64,000 nucleotides of DNA, taken from assembly GCF_001747085.1 (NCBI RefSeq), contig NZ_MDJD01000007.1, positions 620,001-684,000 on the forward strand. The letters run 5' to 3'. Made by a program: the position numbers and the translations under genes. Origin of the DNA: Flavivirga aquatica (GTDB taxonomy: Bacteria; Bacteroidota; Bacteroidia; Flavobacteriales; Flavobacteriaceae). The notes beneath the pieces were generated by a model that was given only the letters and a program-made list of their open reading frames with translations, had not been told where the DNA came from and made no database searches. Shown piece after piece: positions 36,181 to 44,839 of the stretch. Each line of letters opens with the position of its first letter. Positions within the stretch are counted from its first letter, which is position 1.

Positions 36181-37023
36181 ATGAAAATATCAAAAAACAT
36201 AATTATTCATGGAAAGCATAATAAACCCATACTAACCGATGTTTTTTACAAAGAAAACAACAAAGCAAAACCCATTATTATATTTTGTCATGGCTATAAA
36301 GGTTTTAAAGATTGGGGTGCGTGGGATTTAATGGCTAAGGCATTTGCTAAAGCAGGTAATTTCTTTATAAAATTCAATTTCTCACACAACGGAGGAAGTA
36401 TTGAACAACCTATAGATTTTCCAGACTTAGAAGCTTTTGGAAATAATAATTACACTAAAGAACTAGATGATTTACAATCTGTAATTGATTGGATTTACAC
36501 AAATACTGTATTAAAAAAAGATGCAGATATAAATAACATAATCTTGATTGGACATAGTAGAGCTGGAGGTATTGTAACCATAAAAGCAGAAGAAGACAAC
36601 CGAATAAAAAAAGTAATTAGTTTAGCTGGTGTATCAGATTTTGGAAAAAGAACTGCTACCATAGGAAATCTAGATCAATGGAAAAAAGATGGTGTTAAAT
36701 ATGTTCTAAACGGAAGAACAAAACAACAAATGCCACACTTTTATCAATTCTATGAAGACTTTATTACAAACGAAAATAGACTTACCATAAAACGAGCAGT
36801 TTCTAACTTAAAAATACCTTATTTAATTATTCATGGAAACGCAGATACTAGCGTTTTTATAGATGAAGCCAACCAGCTCCATCAATGGAATACAAAGAGT
36901 CTTTTAGAGATTATTAACAATGCAAACCATGTCTTTGGCACACAACATCCTTGGAAAAAAGAAGACCTACCAGATCACTTAAAAAAAGCCCTACAAACAA
37001 CTTTATCTTTTTTAGAAAACTAA
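36181..37023 (+). CDS. Alpha/beta hydrolase, dienelactone hydrolase-like
   Basis: Cytoplasmic serine hydrolase of 280 residues with the alpha/beta hydrolase fold. The oxyanion motif is IIFCHGYKGF (about 33-42), the nucleophile elbow GHSRAGG places the catalytic serine at S126, and Asp in HGNADTSVF and His in NANHVFGT complete the triad. No signal peptide. The substrate is unknown. It starts 1 bp after the AddB-like stop codon, so the pair is translated together, without an obvious functional link. Confidence 0.86.
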   Translation: MKISKNIIIHGKHNKPILTDVFYKENNKAKPIIIFCHGYKGFKDWGAWDLMAKAFAKAGNFFIKFNFSHNGGSIEQPIDFPDLEAFGNNNYTKELDDLQSVIDWIYTNTVLKKDADINNIILIGHSRAGGIVTIKAEEDNRIKKVISLAGVSDFGKRTATIGNLDQWKKDGVKYVLNGRTKQQMPHFYQFYEDFITNENRLTIKRAVSNLKIPYLIIHGNADTSVFIDEANQLHQWNTKSLLEIINNANHVFGTQHPWKKEDLPDHLKKALQTTLSFLEN

Positions 37024-37080
37024 TATTTTCTTTTCTATATAAAATTAAAAATGTATTTTGAGCATTAAGCATTTTTCTTA

Positions 37081-38097
37081 ATGGAGGTACTCTTTGATAA
37101 AATAAACGATTTAAAACTTATTACACCGCTCACAAAACATGAGCAAATAGTTAACGCAATAATTAGTAAAATTGAATCCAAAGAATTAAAAAAAGGAGAT
37201 CGCTTACCATCTATAAATAAAATGGTTGCAGAAGTAGGTTTTGCACGTAAAACGATTGTTAAAGCCTACGAAGATTTAAAAGGAAGAGGCATTGTAGAAT
37301 CTAAAAACTTTAAAGGATATTACATCGCCGATGTTAATACAAAAACAAAACTTAGAGTAGCACTTCTACTCTTTGCTTTTCATTCTTTTCAAGAAGATTT
37401 CTACAATAGCTTTAGAGAAGAATTAGGGAAAAAATATATTATAAATGTATTTTTTCATCACAATAACTTAGATGTTTTTAAAGATATCGTTGCCAGAATT
37501 TCTGGAAGATATGGCATGTATGTTGTAGCCCCTATTCAATCCCCAGAGGTTAGTTTAATACTACAAAAAATTCAGTACGATAAACTATTGGTTATAGATA
37601 GGCATATTCCACTCCCTCAAGAGTATTCGTATATCACTCAAGAATTTGAAGACTCTACTTATAATCAATTAGAAAAATTACTTCCTCAAATAAAAAAGTA
37701 CAAAAAATTTATTCTCTTCTTTAAAGGCGATTCAGATTATCCAATTGGTATTTTAAATGCGTTCAATAAATTTGTAAAAACGCATAATATTAATGCCAAA
37801 GTAGAAGAAAGATATATAAAAGACAGCATCTCCAAAAACACACTATACTTCTTTATTGGCGATAGTTCTTTATGGAAAATACTCAAAGACAGTAAACCTA
37901 AAAACTATACTATTGGAGAAGATTTTGGCATTTTGGCACATAATGATAATGGCATTAAAGAAATAATTTTTGGAGGTATAACGACTATATCCATTGATTT
38001 TAAAAAAATGGCTCAAGAATCTGCTAATTATTTAAAATTTAAAGAACCCATACGCAAAATAATCCCCTCAAAACTTATTCAAAGAAACTCACTATAG
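37081..38097 (+). CDS. GntR-family regulator with periplasmic-binding-protein-like effector domain
   Basis: Regulator of 338 residues with an N-terminal GntR winged helix (about 18-85; KKGDRLPSINKMVAEVG, ARKTIVKAYEDLKGRGI) joined to a C-terminal LacI/RbsB-like sugar-binding domain (about 90-325; LLVIDRHIPLP, TIGEDFGILAHND). This combination is common for flavobacterial carbohydrate operons. It lies directly upstream of and codirectional with the SusC operon, and the repeated sequence at 38192-38252 between them is the likely operator. The effector is probably a galactoside or glycerol derivative; this is inferred from the operon. Confidence 0.88.
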   Translation: MEVLFDKINDLKLITPLTKHEQIVNAIISKIESKELKKGDRLPSINKMVAEVGFARKTIVKAYEDLKGRGIVESKNFKGYYIADVNTKTKLRVALLLFAFHSFQEDFYNSFREELGKKYIINVFFHHNNLDVFKDIVARISGRYGMYVVAPIQSPEVSLILQKIQYDKLLVIDRHIPLPQEYSYITQEFEDSTYNQLEKLLPQIKKYKKFILFFKGDSDYPIGILNAFNKFVKTHNINAKVEERYIKDSISKNTLYFFIGDSSLWKILKDSKPKNYTIGEDFGILAHNDNGIKEIIFGGITTISIDFKKMAQESANYLKFKEPIRKIIPSKLIQRNSL

Positions 38098-38182
38098 TAG
38101 CAAAATAGTGGTTTTAAATAGCATATAACAAATATATCCTCATGTTTTTTTAGATATTCTTAACATTTTTGGTTTTTTTTTA

Positions 38183-38190
38183 TATATTTG
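38183..38190 (+). promoter_or_regulatory. -7 promoter box for the susC operon
   Basis: TATATTTG, a perfect TAnnTTTG, directly followed by the repeated operator-like sequence at 38192-38252 and 84 bp before susC. Confidence 0.5.
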
Positions 38191-38191
38191 C

Positions 38192-38252
38192 AAAGTAGCA
38201 CAGTGTATCACAGTTTAAACAACTAAAGTAGCATACTGTATCACACTTTAAA
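38192..38252 (+). repeat. Two 28-bp direct repeats, likely operator of the galactoside operon
   Basis: The repeats lie at 38192-38219 and 38225-38252, matching at 25 of 28 positions. Each begins AAAGTAGCA, contains TGTATCACA and ends TTTAAA. The period is 33 bp, about three helical turns, so two regulator dimers would lie on one DNA face. The pair starts 2 bp after the -7 box and lies in the initial transcript, where a bound repressor would block transcription. The adjacent GntR regulator is the candidate binder; no binding is shown. Confidence 0.65.
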
Positions 38253-38273
38253 AACTAACTTAAATAACGACTT

Positions 38274-41200
38274 ATGAAAAAAAACGTACTAAGACTATTA
38301 TTTGGCCTAGTATTTTCCCTTATGGGAATTAGTGCTAGTGCACAAGGGATAACTGTTTCGGGGACAGTTACAGACGATGAATTTCCTCTTCCAGGAGTTA
38401 ATATTATAGTTAAAAACACATCAAATGGAACCACCACAGATTTTGATGGAAAATTCACTATGAGCGATATTGCACCAAATGCTATTCTTGTATTTAGCTA
38501 TGTTGGTTATAAAACTCAAGAGGTTTCTGTTAATAACAAAACAACCCTGAGCGTTATATTAATAGAAGACGCCGCTGCATTAGATGAAGTAGTCATAGTA
38601 GGTTACGGTACTTCAAATAAAAGAGAACTTACAGGATCTGTAGGTATAGTAAAAGGTGAAGCCTTAGCAACCACAGTAGCAGGTAACCCAACTTCTGCAT
38701 TACAAGGTAAACTTACAGGTATTCAAGTAGAAAACCCTGGAGGTAAACCTGGAGCAAAAGGAAATGTTTTTATTAGAGGTGTAAACTCTTTAAGTAATGC
38801 AGATCCCTTATACATAGTAGATGGTTTATTTGTTGACGATATGAGCTACGTAAACCCACTAGACGTAGAAAACATATCTGTATTAAAAGACGCAGCAGCT
38901 GCCGCTATTTACGGTTCAAGAGCTGCCAATGGTGTCGTTTTAATTAAAACAAATCACGGTAGAAAAAACAAAGCTCTAGAAGTAACCTTTAACTCAAGAA
39001 TAGGTTTTGATACGCCTAGCAAAAAACTAGACTTTATAAACGGACAACAATATACAGATTACTTAAACCAACGATTCATTAACGATGGAAGCTCAACAAG
39101 AGTAACTCACAATGGTGTAAGTACAGATTGGCAAGACGAAAATTTACAAAGCGGTATTGTTGAAGATTACGGATTCTCAATATCTGGTGGAGGAGAAAAA
39201 TCATCTTACTACTCTTCAATCAACTACTTTAATCAAGATGGTATATTAGTAGGATCTGGTTTTAAAAGACTAAACGCAAGATTTAACAGCAATCATGAAT
39301 TTGGTAAATTTAAATTATCACAATCTTTAGGATTAGCAGAAGGTAAACTTCAAGAAAACAACTGGTACGGTTTTGATGGAACAACAGCACCAACTGTAGC
39401 ATTATCAAACGCAAGTAACGACGGTGGTTTTGAAGCACCATCAACAGATGTTCAAGGCCCAGGTGGTGTAAACCAATACGCCTTAGCAACCCTAGAAAAC
39501 AACCTAGAAACAACCCGTACTTTATTTGCTAGTTTAAAATTAGATTACAATATTACCGAAGACTTAAAAGCCTCTGTAAATGTAGGTGTAGATTACACAA
39601 GTCAAAAACGTTTTCAATTTACACCAACATACTTTATGAGTAATGTTGATGCAGTAAGAAATGTAAATCTTCTAAACGACCTTACAGATTTTAGACAAGA
39701 AGATATAAACCTATTATTCGAACCTACATTATCTTATAATAAAACATTTAACGATATACATAAAATATCTGCTGTAGTAGGTTACACCCGTTTTATAGAA
39801 ACACAAAACAGTAATGGTATTTATGGGCAAGGCACACCAGCCAATAGTATTCAAGTTGTAGGCGCCCTACCTTCTAACGATCAAAATATTCTTTTAGGTC
39901 AAGATAATGAAGCTGCTTTAATATCTTATTTTGGACGATTAAACTACAACTATGATGATCGCTATATTTTTTCTGGAACAATAAGAAGAGATGCGTCATC
40001 AAGATTTGCTGAAAAAAATCAAGTAGGCTATTTCCCTTCTGTATCTGGAGCATGGAACATTAGTAATGAAGAATTTTGGAATTCTGAAACAATTAACTTT
40101 TTTAAATTAAGAATGTCTTATGGAGAATTAGGATCTTATCCAGATGTATTTTACCCAACACAAGCAGTTTTCCTAGCAAACCAATCTAACACAAGTTTTG
40201 GTGACGGTATCGCAAACGGATTAGCACAAACAACATTAGCCGATAAAGATCTAGTTTGGGAAACTACAAAAACATTTGATGTTGGTGTAGACATGTCATT
40301 CTTAAATAGCGCTATCACCTTTTCAGCAGATTACTATTCAAAAGATGTTGAAGATGCTTTAGTACCAATTAGCATTCCCTCTACAGCTGGAGTTAGTTTA
40401 CCAGTAGTTAGAAATGCAGGAACACTTGTTAATAATGGTTTTGAATTTGATGTTACATACAAAAAATCTGAAGGTGATTTTACTTATAGTGTAGGAACAA
40501 ATTTCTCTTTCAACATTAAAAACGAAGCCAAAGATATCCCTGCAACAATATTAGGGCCAGGAATTGATGAAGATTTACGTGTAGTAAACAGAACAGAAGC
40601 TAACGGACCAGTTGGAGCATTTTACGGTTGGGTAGTAGAAGATAAAGTAGACCCTAATACAGGAGATTTCATAAGAGTTGATACAGATGGTGTTGCAGGA
40701 ATAACATCAGATGACCAGACCATTATTGGAGATCCTACTCCAGATTTCACTTACGGTCTTAATTTCAACGGGAAATACAAAAAATTTGATTTTTCATTAA
40801 ACTTTAATGGTGTTTCTGGTAACGAAATTTACAACCTAAGTAGATACTACAATATATTATGGCAAGACGGAGGTAAATTAACAGACGTACTAAACTCTTG
40901 GACACCTTCAAATACAGATACTAGCATCCCTAGAGTCACTGTTGATGATGAAGCAGGAAATAAAGAACCTTCTTCTTTCTTTGTAGAAAATGGATCTTAT
41001 TTCAGGTTAAAAAACTTAGAAATTGGATATAATTTAGGAGAGAATGCACTTGGTGTAGACTGGATTAAAAGCGTAAGATTATCATTAAACGTTCAAAATG
41101 TTTTTGTAATAACAGACTATACAGGTTACGATCCAGATGTAGCATCAACAAATAGCGGTAGAGCTAATCTTAATTCTGGAGTACCAGGAGTAAGATCGAA

Positions 41201-41288
41201 CGTAAATCCTTTATTAGGAAGAGGTTTAGACCAAAGAGCATATCCAAATGCAAGAACATTTACGTTCGGTTTACGAGCAAAGTTTTAA
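38274..41288 (+). CDS. SusC/RagA-family TonB-linked outer-membrane transporter
   Basis: Outer-membrane transporter of 1004 residues. A signal peptide (GISASAQG) is followed by a CarboxypepD_reg-like domain (about 27-100; GTVTDDEFPLPGVNIIVKNT), the SusC plug (about 115-225; GYGTSNKRELTGSV, LYIVDGLFVDDM, IYGSRAANGVVLI) and a beta-barrel ending in TFGLRAKF. With the SusD protein 15 bp downstream it forms the pedal-bin importer for oligosaccharides or glycosides. The operon content points to an alpha-galactoside with a glycerol aglycone. Confidence 0.94.
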   Translation: MKKNVLRLLFGLVFSLMGISASAQGITVSGTVTDDEFPLPGVNIIVKNTSNGTTTDFDGKFTMSDIAPNAILVFSYVGYKTQEVSVNNKTTLSVILIEDAAALDEVVIVGYGTSNKRELTGSVGIVKGEALATTVAGNPTSALQGKLTGIQVENPGGKPGAKGNVFIRGVNSLSNADPLYIVDGLFVDDMSYVNPLDVENISVLKDAAAAAIYGSRAANGVVLIKTNHGRKNKALEVTFNSRIGFDTPSKKLDFINGQQYTDYLNQRFINDGSSTRVTHNGVSTDWQDENLQSGIVEDYGFSISGGGEKSSYYSSINYFNQDGILVGSGFKRLNARFNSNHEFGKFKLSQSLGLAEGKLQENNWYGFDGTTAPTVALSNASNDGGFEAPSTDVQGPGGVNQYALATLENNLETTRTLFASLKLDYNITEDLKASVNVGVDYTSQKRFQFTPTYFMSNVDAVRNVNLLNDLTDFRQEDINLLFEPTLSYNKTFNDIHKISAVVGYTRFIETQNSNGIYGQGTPANSIQVVGALPSNDQNILLGQDNEAALISYFGRLNYNYDDRYIFSGTIRRDASSRFAEKNQVGYFPSVSGAWNISNEEFWNSETINFFKLRMSYGELGSYPDVFYPTQAVFLANQSNTSFGDGIANGLAQTTLADKDLVWETTKTFDVGVDMSFLNSAITFSADYYSKDVEDALVPISIPSTAGVSLPVVRNAGTLVNNGFEFDVTYKKSEGDFTYSVGTNFSFNIKNEAKDIPATILGPGIDEDLRVVNRTEANGPVGAFYGWVVEDKVDPNTGDFIRVDTDGVAGITSDDQTIIGDPTPDFTYGLNFNGKYKKFDFSLNFNGVSGNEIYNLSRYYNILWQDGGKLTDVLNSWTPSNTDTSIPRVTVDDEAGNKEPSSFFVENGSYFRLKNLEIGYNLGENALGVDWIKSVRLSLNVQNVFVITDYTGYDPDVASTNSGRANLNSGVPGVRSNVNPLLGRGLDQRAYPNARTFTFGLRAKF

Positions 41289-41303
41289 ACTAAAAAATAA
41301 ATT

Positions 41304-42914
41304 ATGAAAAAAATAATAAAATTAAAGTCCTCACTAGGCATAATAGCTTTTTCGTTATTAATGATTTTTGTTGTTGCTTGTTCAGATGATATTCTAGATC
41401 AAAACAACAATAATGCGACCTCAACAGCAAATTTTGGAACATCTGTAGATCAAGTAAAATCTGCTATAAATGGAGCCTTTCACCCTATAACTGGTACATT
41501 TTTCTGGGGAAGAATTATACATACTGGAGCTTTATTACGTTCAGACGAGTTTAACGTATTCCCTTTTGGTTCTAATACAGCCATGTCTACTTTTTTAGGA
41601 AACCCTGGAGACCGTTGGGCTACAGAACCTTGGCAAGAGCTATACAAATCTATAGCTAGATGTAATAACATTATTATCAACACCTCAGAAGAAGGTATTC
41701 CAGACACAACAACTAGAGAAAATTTAGTTGGACAAGCTTATTTTTTAAGAGCTTTTGATTATTGGTATTTAGTAAATCTTTATGGTAATGTACCTTTAGT
41801 TATAGAATTACCAGACCTAGACAACTTATTAGTAAAACAAGCTAGTCAAGAAGCTGTGTGGAACCAAATAATTTCAGATTTAGAAATGGCCGAAACTATG
41901 CTTCCACCTAGTTGGACAGGAGATGATTTAGGAAGACCTACATCTGGAGCTGCAACAGCCTTAAAAGGAAAGAGCTATTTATACATGAAACAATTTGGCC
42001 CTGCCGCAACAGCATTGAGCAGCTTAATAGGAAGATATAGCTTATTACCTGCTACTCAATTTAGTCATAACTTTTCAGCTACAAATGAAAACAATAGCGA
42101 ATCTGTATTCGAATTACAGTTCTTAGGACAAGATACTTTTGTTTGGGGATCAGATATACCAGGTACTGGCAGTATGGGTAATTTTCATATAGACTATGCA
42201 CCACCAGCTAAATCTCCAGATAAGGGTCATGTAGTAAATCCATGGTTAAAAGATTTATTTGAATCAAACAACGACATAGTACGTAGAAATGAAACTTTAG
42301 TATACGATTACCCAGGAGCAACAGGTTATGGCGGCTTATCATTCAATGAAGATTTTGTTACCCCTAGACTTGACGATGATAACAATCCAATAACTCCAGA
42401 TGCTCAAATAGCAATAGACGCAGGAGTAGAACCTATTTTCTCTAAAAAATATTCAGGTATGGACATAGGAGCTAGAGGAGATGTTGATTTCTTAGGAACC
42501 AACGTTGGAAACAACTGGAGAGTAATCCGTTATGCAGATGTTTTATTAATGCTTGCTGAAGCTTTAAACGAAGATGGCATGACTTCTCAAGCCATTCAGT
42601 ATGTAGATATGGTGAGAGATAGAGCAAATTTATCATTAATAGCAGACACAAACCCTGGTATAAATCAAGCAGATATGGCTAAAGCTATTATCGATGAACG
42701 TGCTATGGAACTAGCAGGAGAAGGACATCGTTTCTTTGACCTAGTAAGATGGGGCTTAGCCGACGATTATTTAGGCGCATCATCTTTACACGGAGCACAT
42801 CCTAAATCTTTAAGTGGCGGTATTTTTCAAACAGGAAAGCATGAGTTAATTTGGATACCAAACTCAGAACGAGATTCAAACCCAGAACTTGGACAAAATC
42901 CTGGGTATAATTAA
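41304..42914 (+). CDS. SusD/RagB-family substrate-binding lipoprotein
   Basis: Surface lipoprotein of 536 residues with a lipobox Cys at residue 26 (MIFVVAC). The RagB/SusD helical TPR scaffold is visible (TTRENLVGQAYFLRAFDYWYLVNLYG), and the C-terminal SusD domain ends with VIRYADVLLMLAEALNEDG, IIDERAMELAGEGHRFFDLVRWG and LIWIPNSERDSNP. It caps the SusC transporter and captures the substrate. A long bulged hairpin at 42943-42996 follows, before the galactosidase gene. Confidence 0.94.
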   Translation: MKKIIKLKSSLGIIAFSLLMIFVVACSDDILDQNNNNATSTANFGTSVDQVKSAINGAFHPITGTFFWGRIIHTGALLRSDEFNVFPFGSNTAMSTFLGNPGDRWATEPWQELYKSIARCNNIIINTSEEGIPDTTTRENLVGQAYFLRAFDYWYLVNLYGNVPLVIELPDLDNLLVKQASQEAVWNQIISDLEMAETMLPPSWTGDDLGRPTSGAATALKGKSYLYMKQFGPAATALSSLIGRYSLLPATQFSHNFSATNENNSESVFELQFLGQDTFVWGSDIPGTGSMGNFHIDYAPPAKSPDKGHVVNPWLKDLFESNNDIVRRNETLVYDYPGATGYGGLSFNEDFVTPRLDDDNNPITPDAQIAIDAGVEPIFSKKYSGMDIGARGDVDFLGTNVGNNWRVIRYADVLLMLAEALNEDGMTSQAIQYVDMVRDRANLSLIADTNPGINQADMAKAIIDERAMELAGEGHRFFDLVRWGLADDYLGASSLHGAHPKSLSGGIFQTGKHELIWIPNSERDSNPELGQNPGYN

Positions 42915-42942
42915 TATATAATTTATTTTTTAGTTTGTTGAT

Positions 42943-42996
42943 GGATTGAATAAAAGTCGAGACTCCCATAATTAACTGCTCGACTTTTATCAATCC
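42943..42996 (+). other. Intergenic mRNA hairpin between susD and the alpha-galactosidase
   Basis: An 18-bp stem with a single bulged A (42943-42948 plus 42950-42961 paired with 42979-42996) carries a 17-nt loop. The core is ATAAAAGTCGAG and its complement. No T run follows, so it is not a classical terminator. In this place it could protect the susCD message or reduce read-through into the downstream enzymes, setting a susCD-high ratio. Confidence 0.65.
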
Positions 42997-43063
42997 CAAC
43001 TAATAATGCATACATAACTATAATAAAACCAACTCATTGTTTTCTCCATTAATACAAACGATA

Positions 43064-44833
43064 ATGATAAAAGAGAATTATATAATTTCTGAAAAAGACA
43101 TACAAATTAAAGGAGATTCAACTAATTTTAAAACTGAATTAACCACTATTTCCAGCAATACAGAGGTTTCTTTATTCAACTTTAAAATCACAGCTAAATC
43201 CCCAGAAACACCAAAACCTATAACATTAAAATGGAAAATTCCAGCACATAACATTAAAGGTGTTTGGAAACCAACCACAGACTTTTCAAAACGCATACAA
43301 GCAGACTGGGAAATGAAACATATGGAATCTCGTATTTCTATTGACGCTCCAGTAATTAGCTTATTTGGTCATGATGATAGTAATTCACATACTTTTGCCT
43401 GTTCTAATGCCATAAATAAATTAGAACTTAATGCAGAGATTCGTGAAGAAGACGATCATTTTTATTGTCATGTCTCCTTATTTTTAGAACAACAATCTAA
43501 ACTTACAGATTTTGATATTCAAATTAGAATTGATCAAGGTAAAAAACACTTTTCTGAAGCCCTAAAAGAGGTTTCAAAATGGTGGGAAACCTTTGATGAT
43601 CTAAAACCAACCCCTGTTCCAGATATTGCTTTAACCCCCTTATACTCTACATGGTATCAATTTCACCAAAATCTAGAAGAAGATGTATTAATTGAAGAAT
43701 GTAAAACAGCATATAATCTAGGATACAAAGCCATCATAATTGATGACGGCTGGCAAACCAATGACGATAATAGAGGTTACGATTTTACTGGAGATTGGCA
43801 ACCAGACCGTATTTCAAAAACAAAAGAATTTGTTGACAATGTTCACGCCACTGGAATGAAAATTGGTTTTTGGTACTCTGTTCCTTTTTGTGGAAAAAAA
43901 TCTAACGCTTATAAAAAATTTAAAGGACGATTTCTAACTGAAAACCACCGATGGGCTCCTGTTTTTGATCCACGATATCCAGAAGTTAGAGAGTATCTTA
44001 TAAATATTTATAAAAATGCTTTAATAGATTGGAATCTAGATGGATTCAAATTAGATTTTATAGACGATTTCAGATTATATAGTGATACACCTAAAGTAAA
44101 TCCAGATATGGATTTTCACTCTATTAATACAGCAGTAGATCGATTATTAACAGACGTAATAACAACATTACGACATATAAATCCCGAAATTTTTATCGAA
44201 TTCAGACAAAAATATACAGGTCCAGCCATGCGTAAATACGGTAACATGTTTCGTGCCTTTGATTGCCCTGGAGATGCGACTATGAACCGAATAAGAATAG
44301 CAGATATTAAAATGTTAGCAGGCAATACAGCAGTACATTCAGATATGATAACATGGCATAATGATGAAACCCTAGAGGTAGCAGCACTTCAAATGGTAAA
44401 CACTCTCTTTGGCGTACCTCAAATTTCAGTCGTTTTAAAAGACATTCCTAAAGAGCATTTAAAAATGGTTGAATTTTATACCAAATATTGGAATACAAAC
44501 AAAAACCTTATTACAAAAGGACATTTCACACCTTTTAAACCTCTTGCTAATTATCCTATTCAAACAGTAATCAATGATAATAAAATTATTATCGGCTTAC
44601 ATGACGACCATGTTGTTCAAATTGATGAAACCTTTGAAAATATAGATATTTTAAATGCAAAACTATCAACTAGTCTCATTCTTAAAACCAATACAGATTT
44701 AGGTAATTATAATTACCGTATATTTAATTGCAAGGGAAATCTTGTTAATCAAGACCATTCGAAATTAAACAAAGGCTTAATGGAATTCAATATTCCCGCA
44801 TGTGGCTTAATTCAACTAACTATAAAAAAATAA
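43064..44833 (+). CDS. Alpha-galactosidase, GH36-like (clan GH-D), cytoplasmic
   Basis: Glycoside hydrolase of 589 residues when started at the ATG at 43064; a TTG at 43037 would add nine residues. It has a beta-sandwich N-terminal domain and a (beta/alpha)8 barrel with IIIDDGWQTND, KIGFWYSVPF, WAPVFDPRYPEVREYL and GFKLDFIDDF, whose first Asp (D331) is the likely nucleophile. MFRAFDCPGD probably holds the acid/base. This is the GH36 pattern, so hydrolysis of terminal alpha-galactosyl residues is expected. There is no signal peptide or lipobox, so it acts in the cytoplasm on a galactoside that enters intact. It lies between SusD and a Na+/sugar symporter. Confidence 0.8.
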   Translation: MIKENYIISEKDIQIKGDSTNFKTELTTISSNTEVSLFNFKITAKSPETPKPITLKWKIPAHNIKGVWKPTTDFSKRIQADWEMKHMESRISIDAPVISLFGHDDSNSHTFACSNAINKLELNAEIREEDDHFYCHVSLFLEQQSKLTDFDIQIRIDQGKKHFSEALKEVSKWWETFDDLKPTPVPDIALTPLYSTWYQFHQNLEEDVLIEECKTAYNLGYKAIIIDDGWQTNDDNRGYDFTGDWQPDRISKTKEFVDNVHATGMKIGFWYSVPFCGKKSNAYKKFKGRFLTENHRWAPVFDPRYPEVREYLINIYKNALIDWNLDGFKLDFIDDFRLYSDTPKVNPDMDFHSINTAVDRLLTDVITTLRHINPEIFIEFRQKYTGPAMRKYGNMFRAFDCPGDATMNRIRIADIKMLAGNTAVHSDMITWHNDETLEVAALQMVNTLFGVPQISVVLKDIPKEHLKMVEFYTKYWNTNKNLITKGHFTPFKPLANYPIQTVINDNKIIIGLHDDHVVQIDETFENIDILNAKLSTSLILKTNTDLGNYNYRIFNCKGNLVNQDHSKLNKGLMEFNIPACGLIQLTIKK

Positions 44834-44839
44834 TAAACT

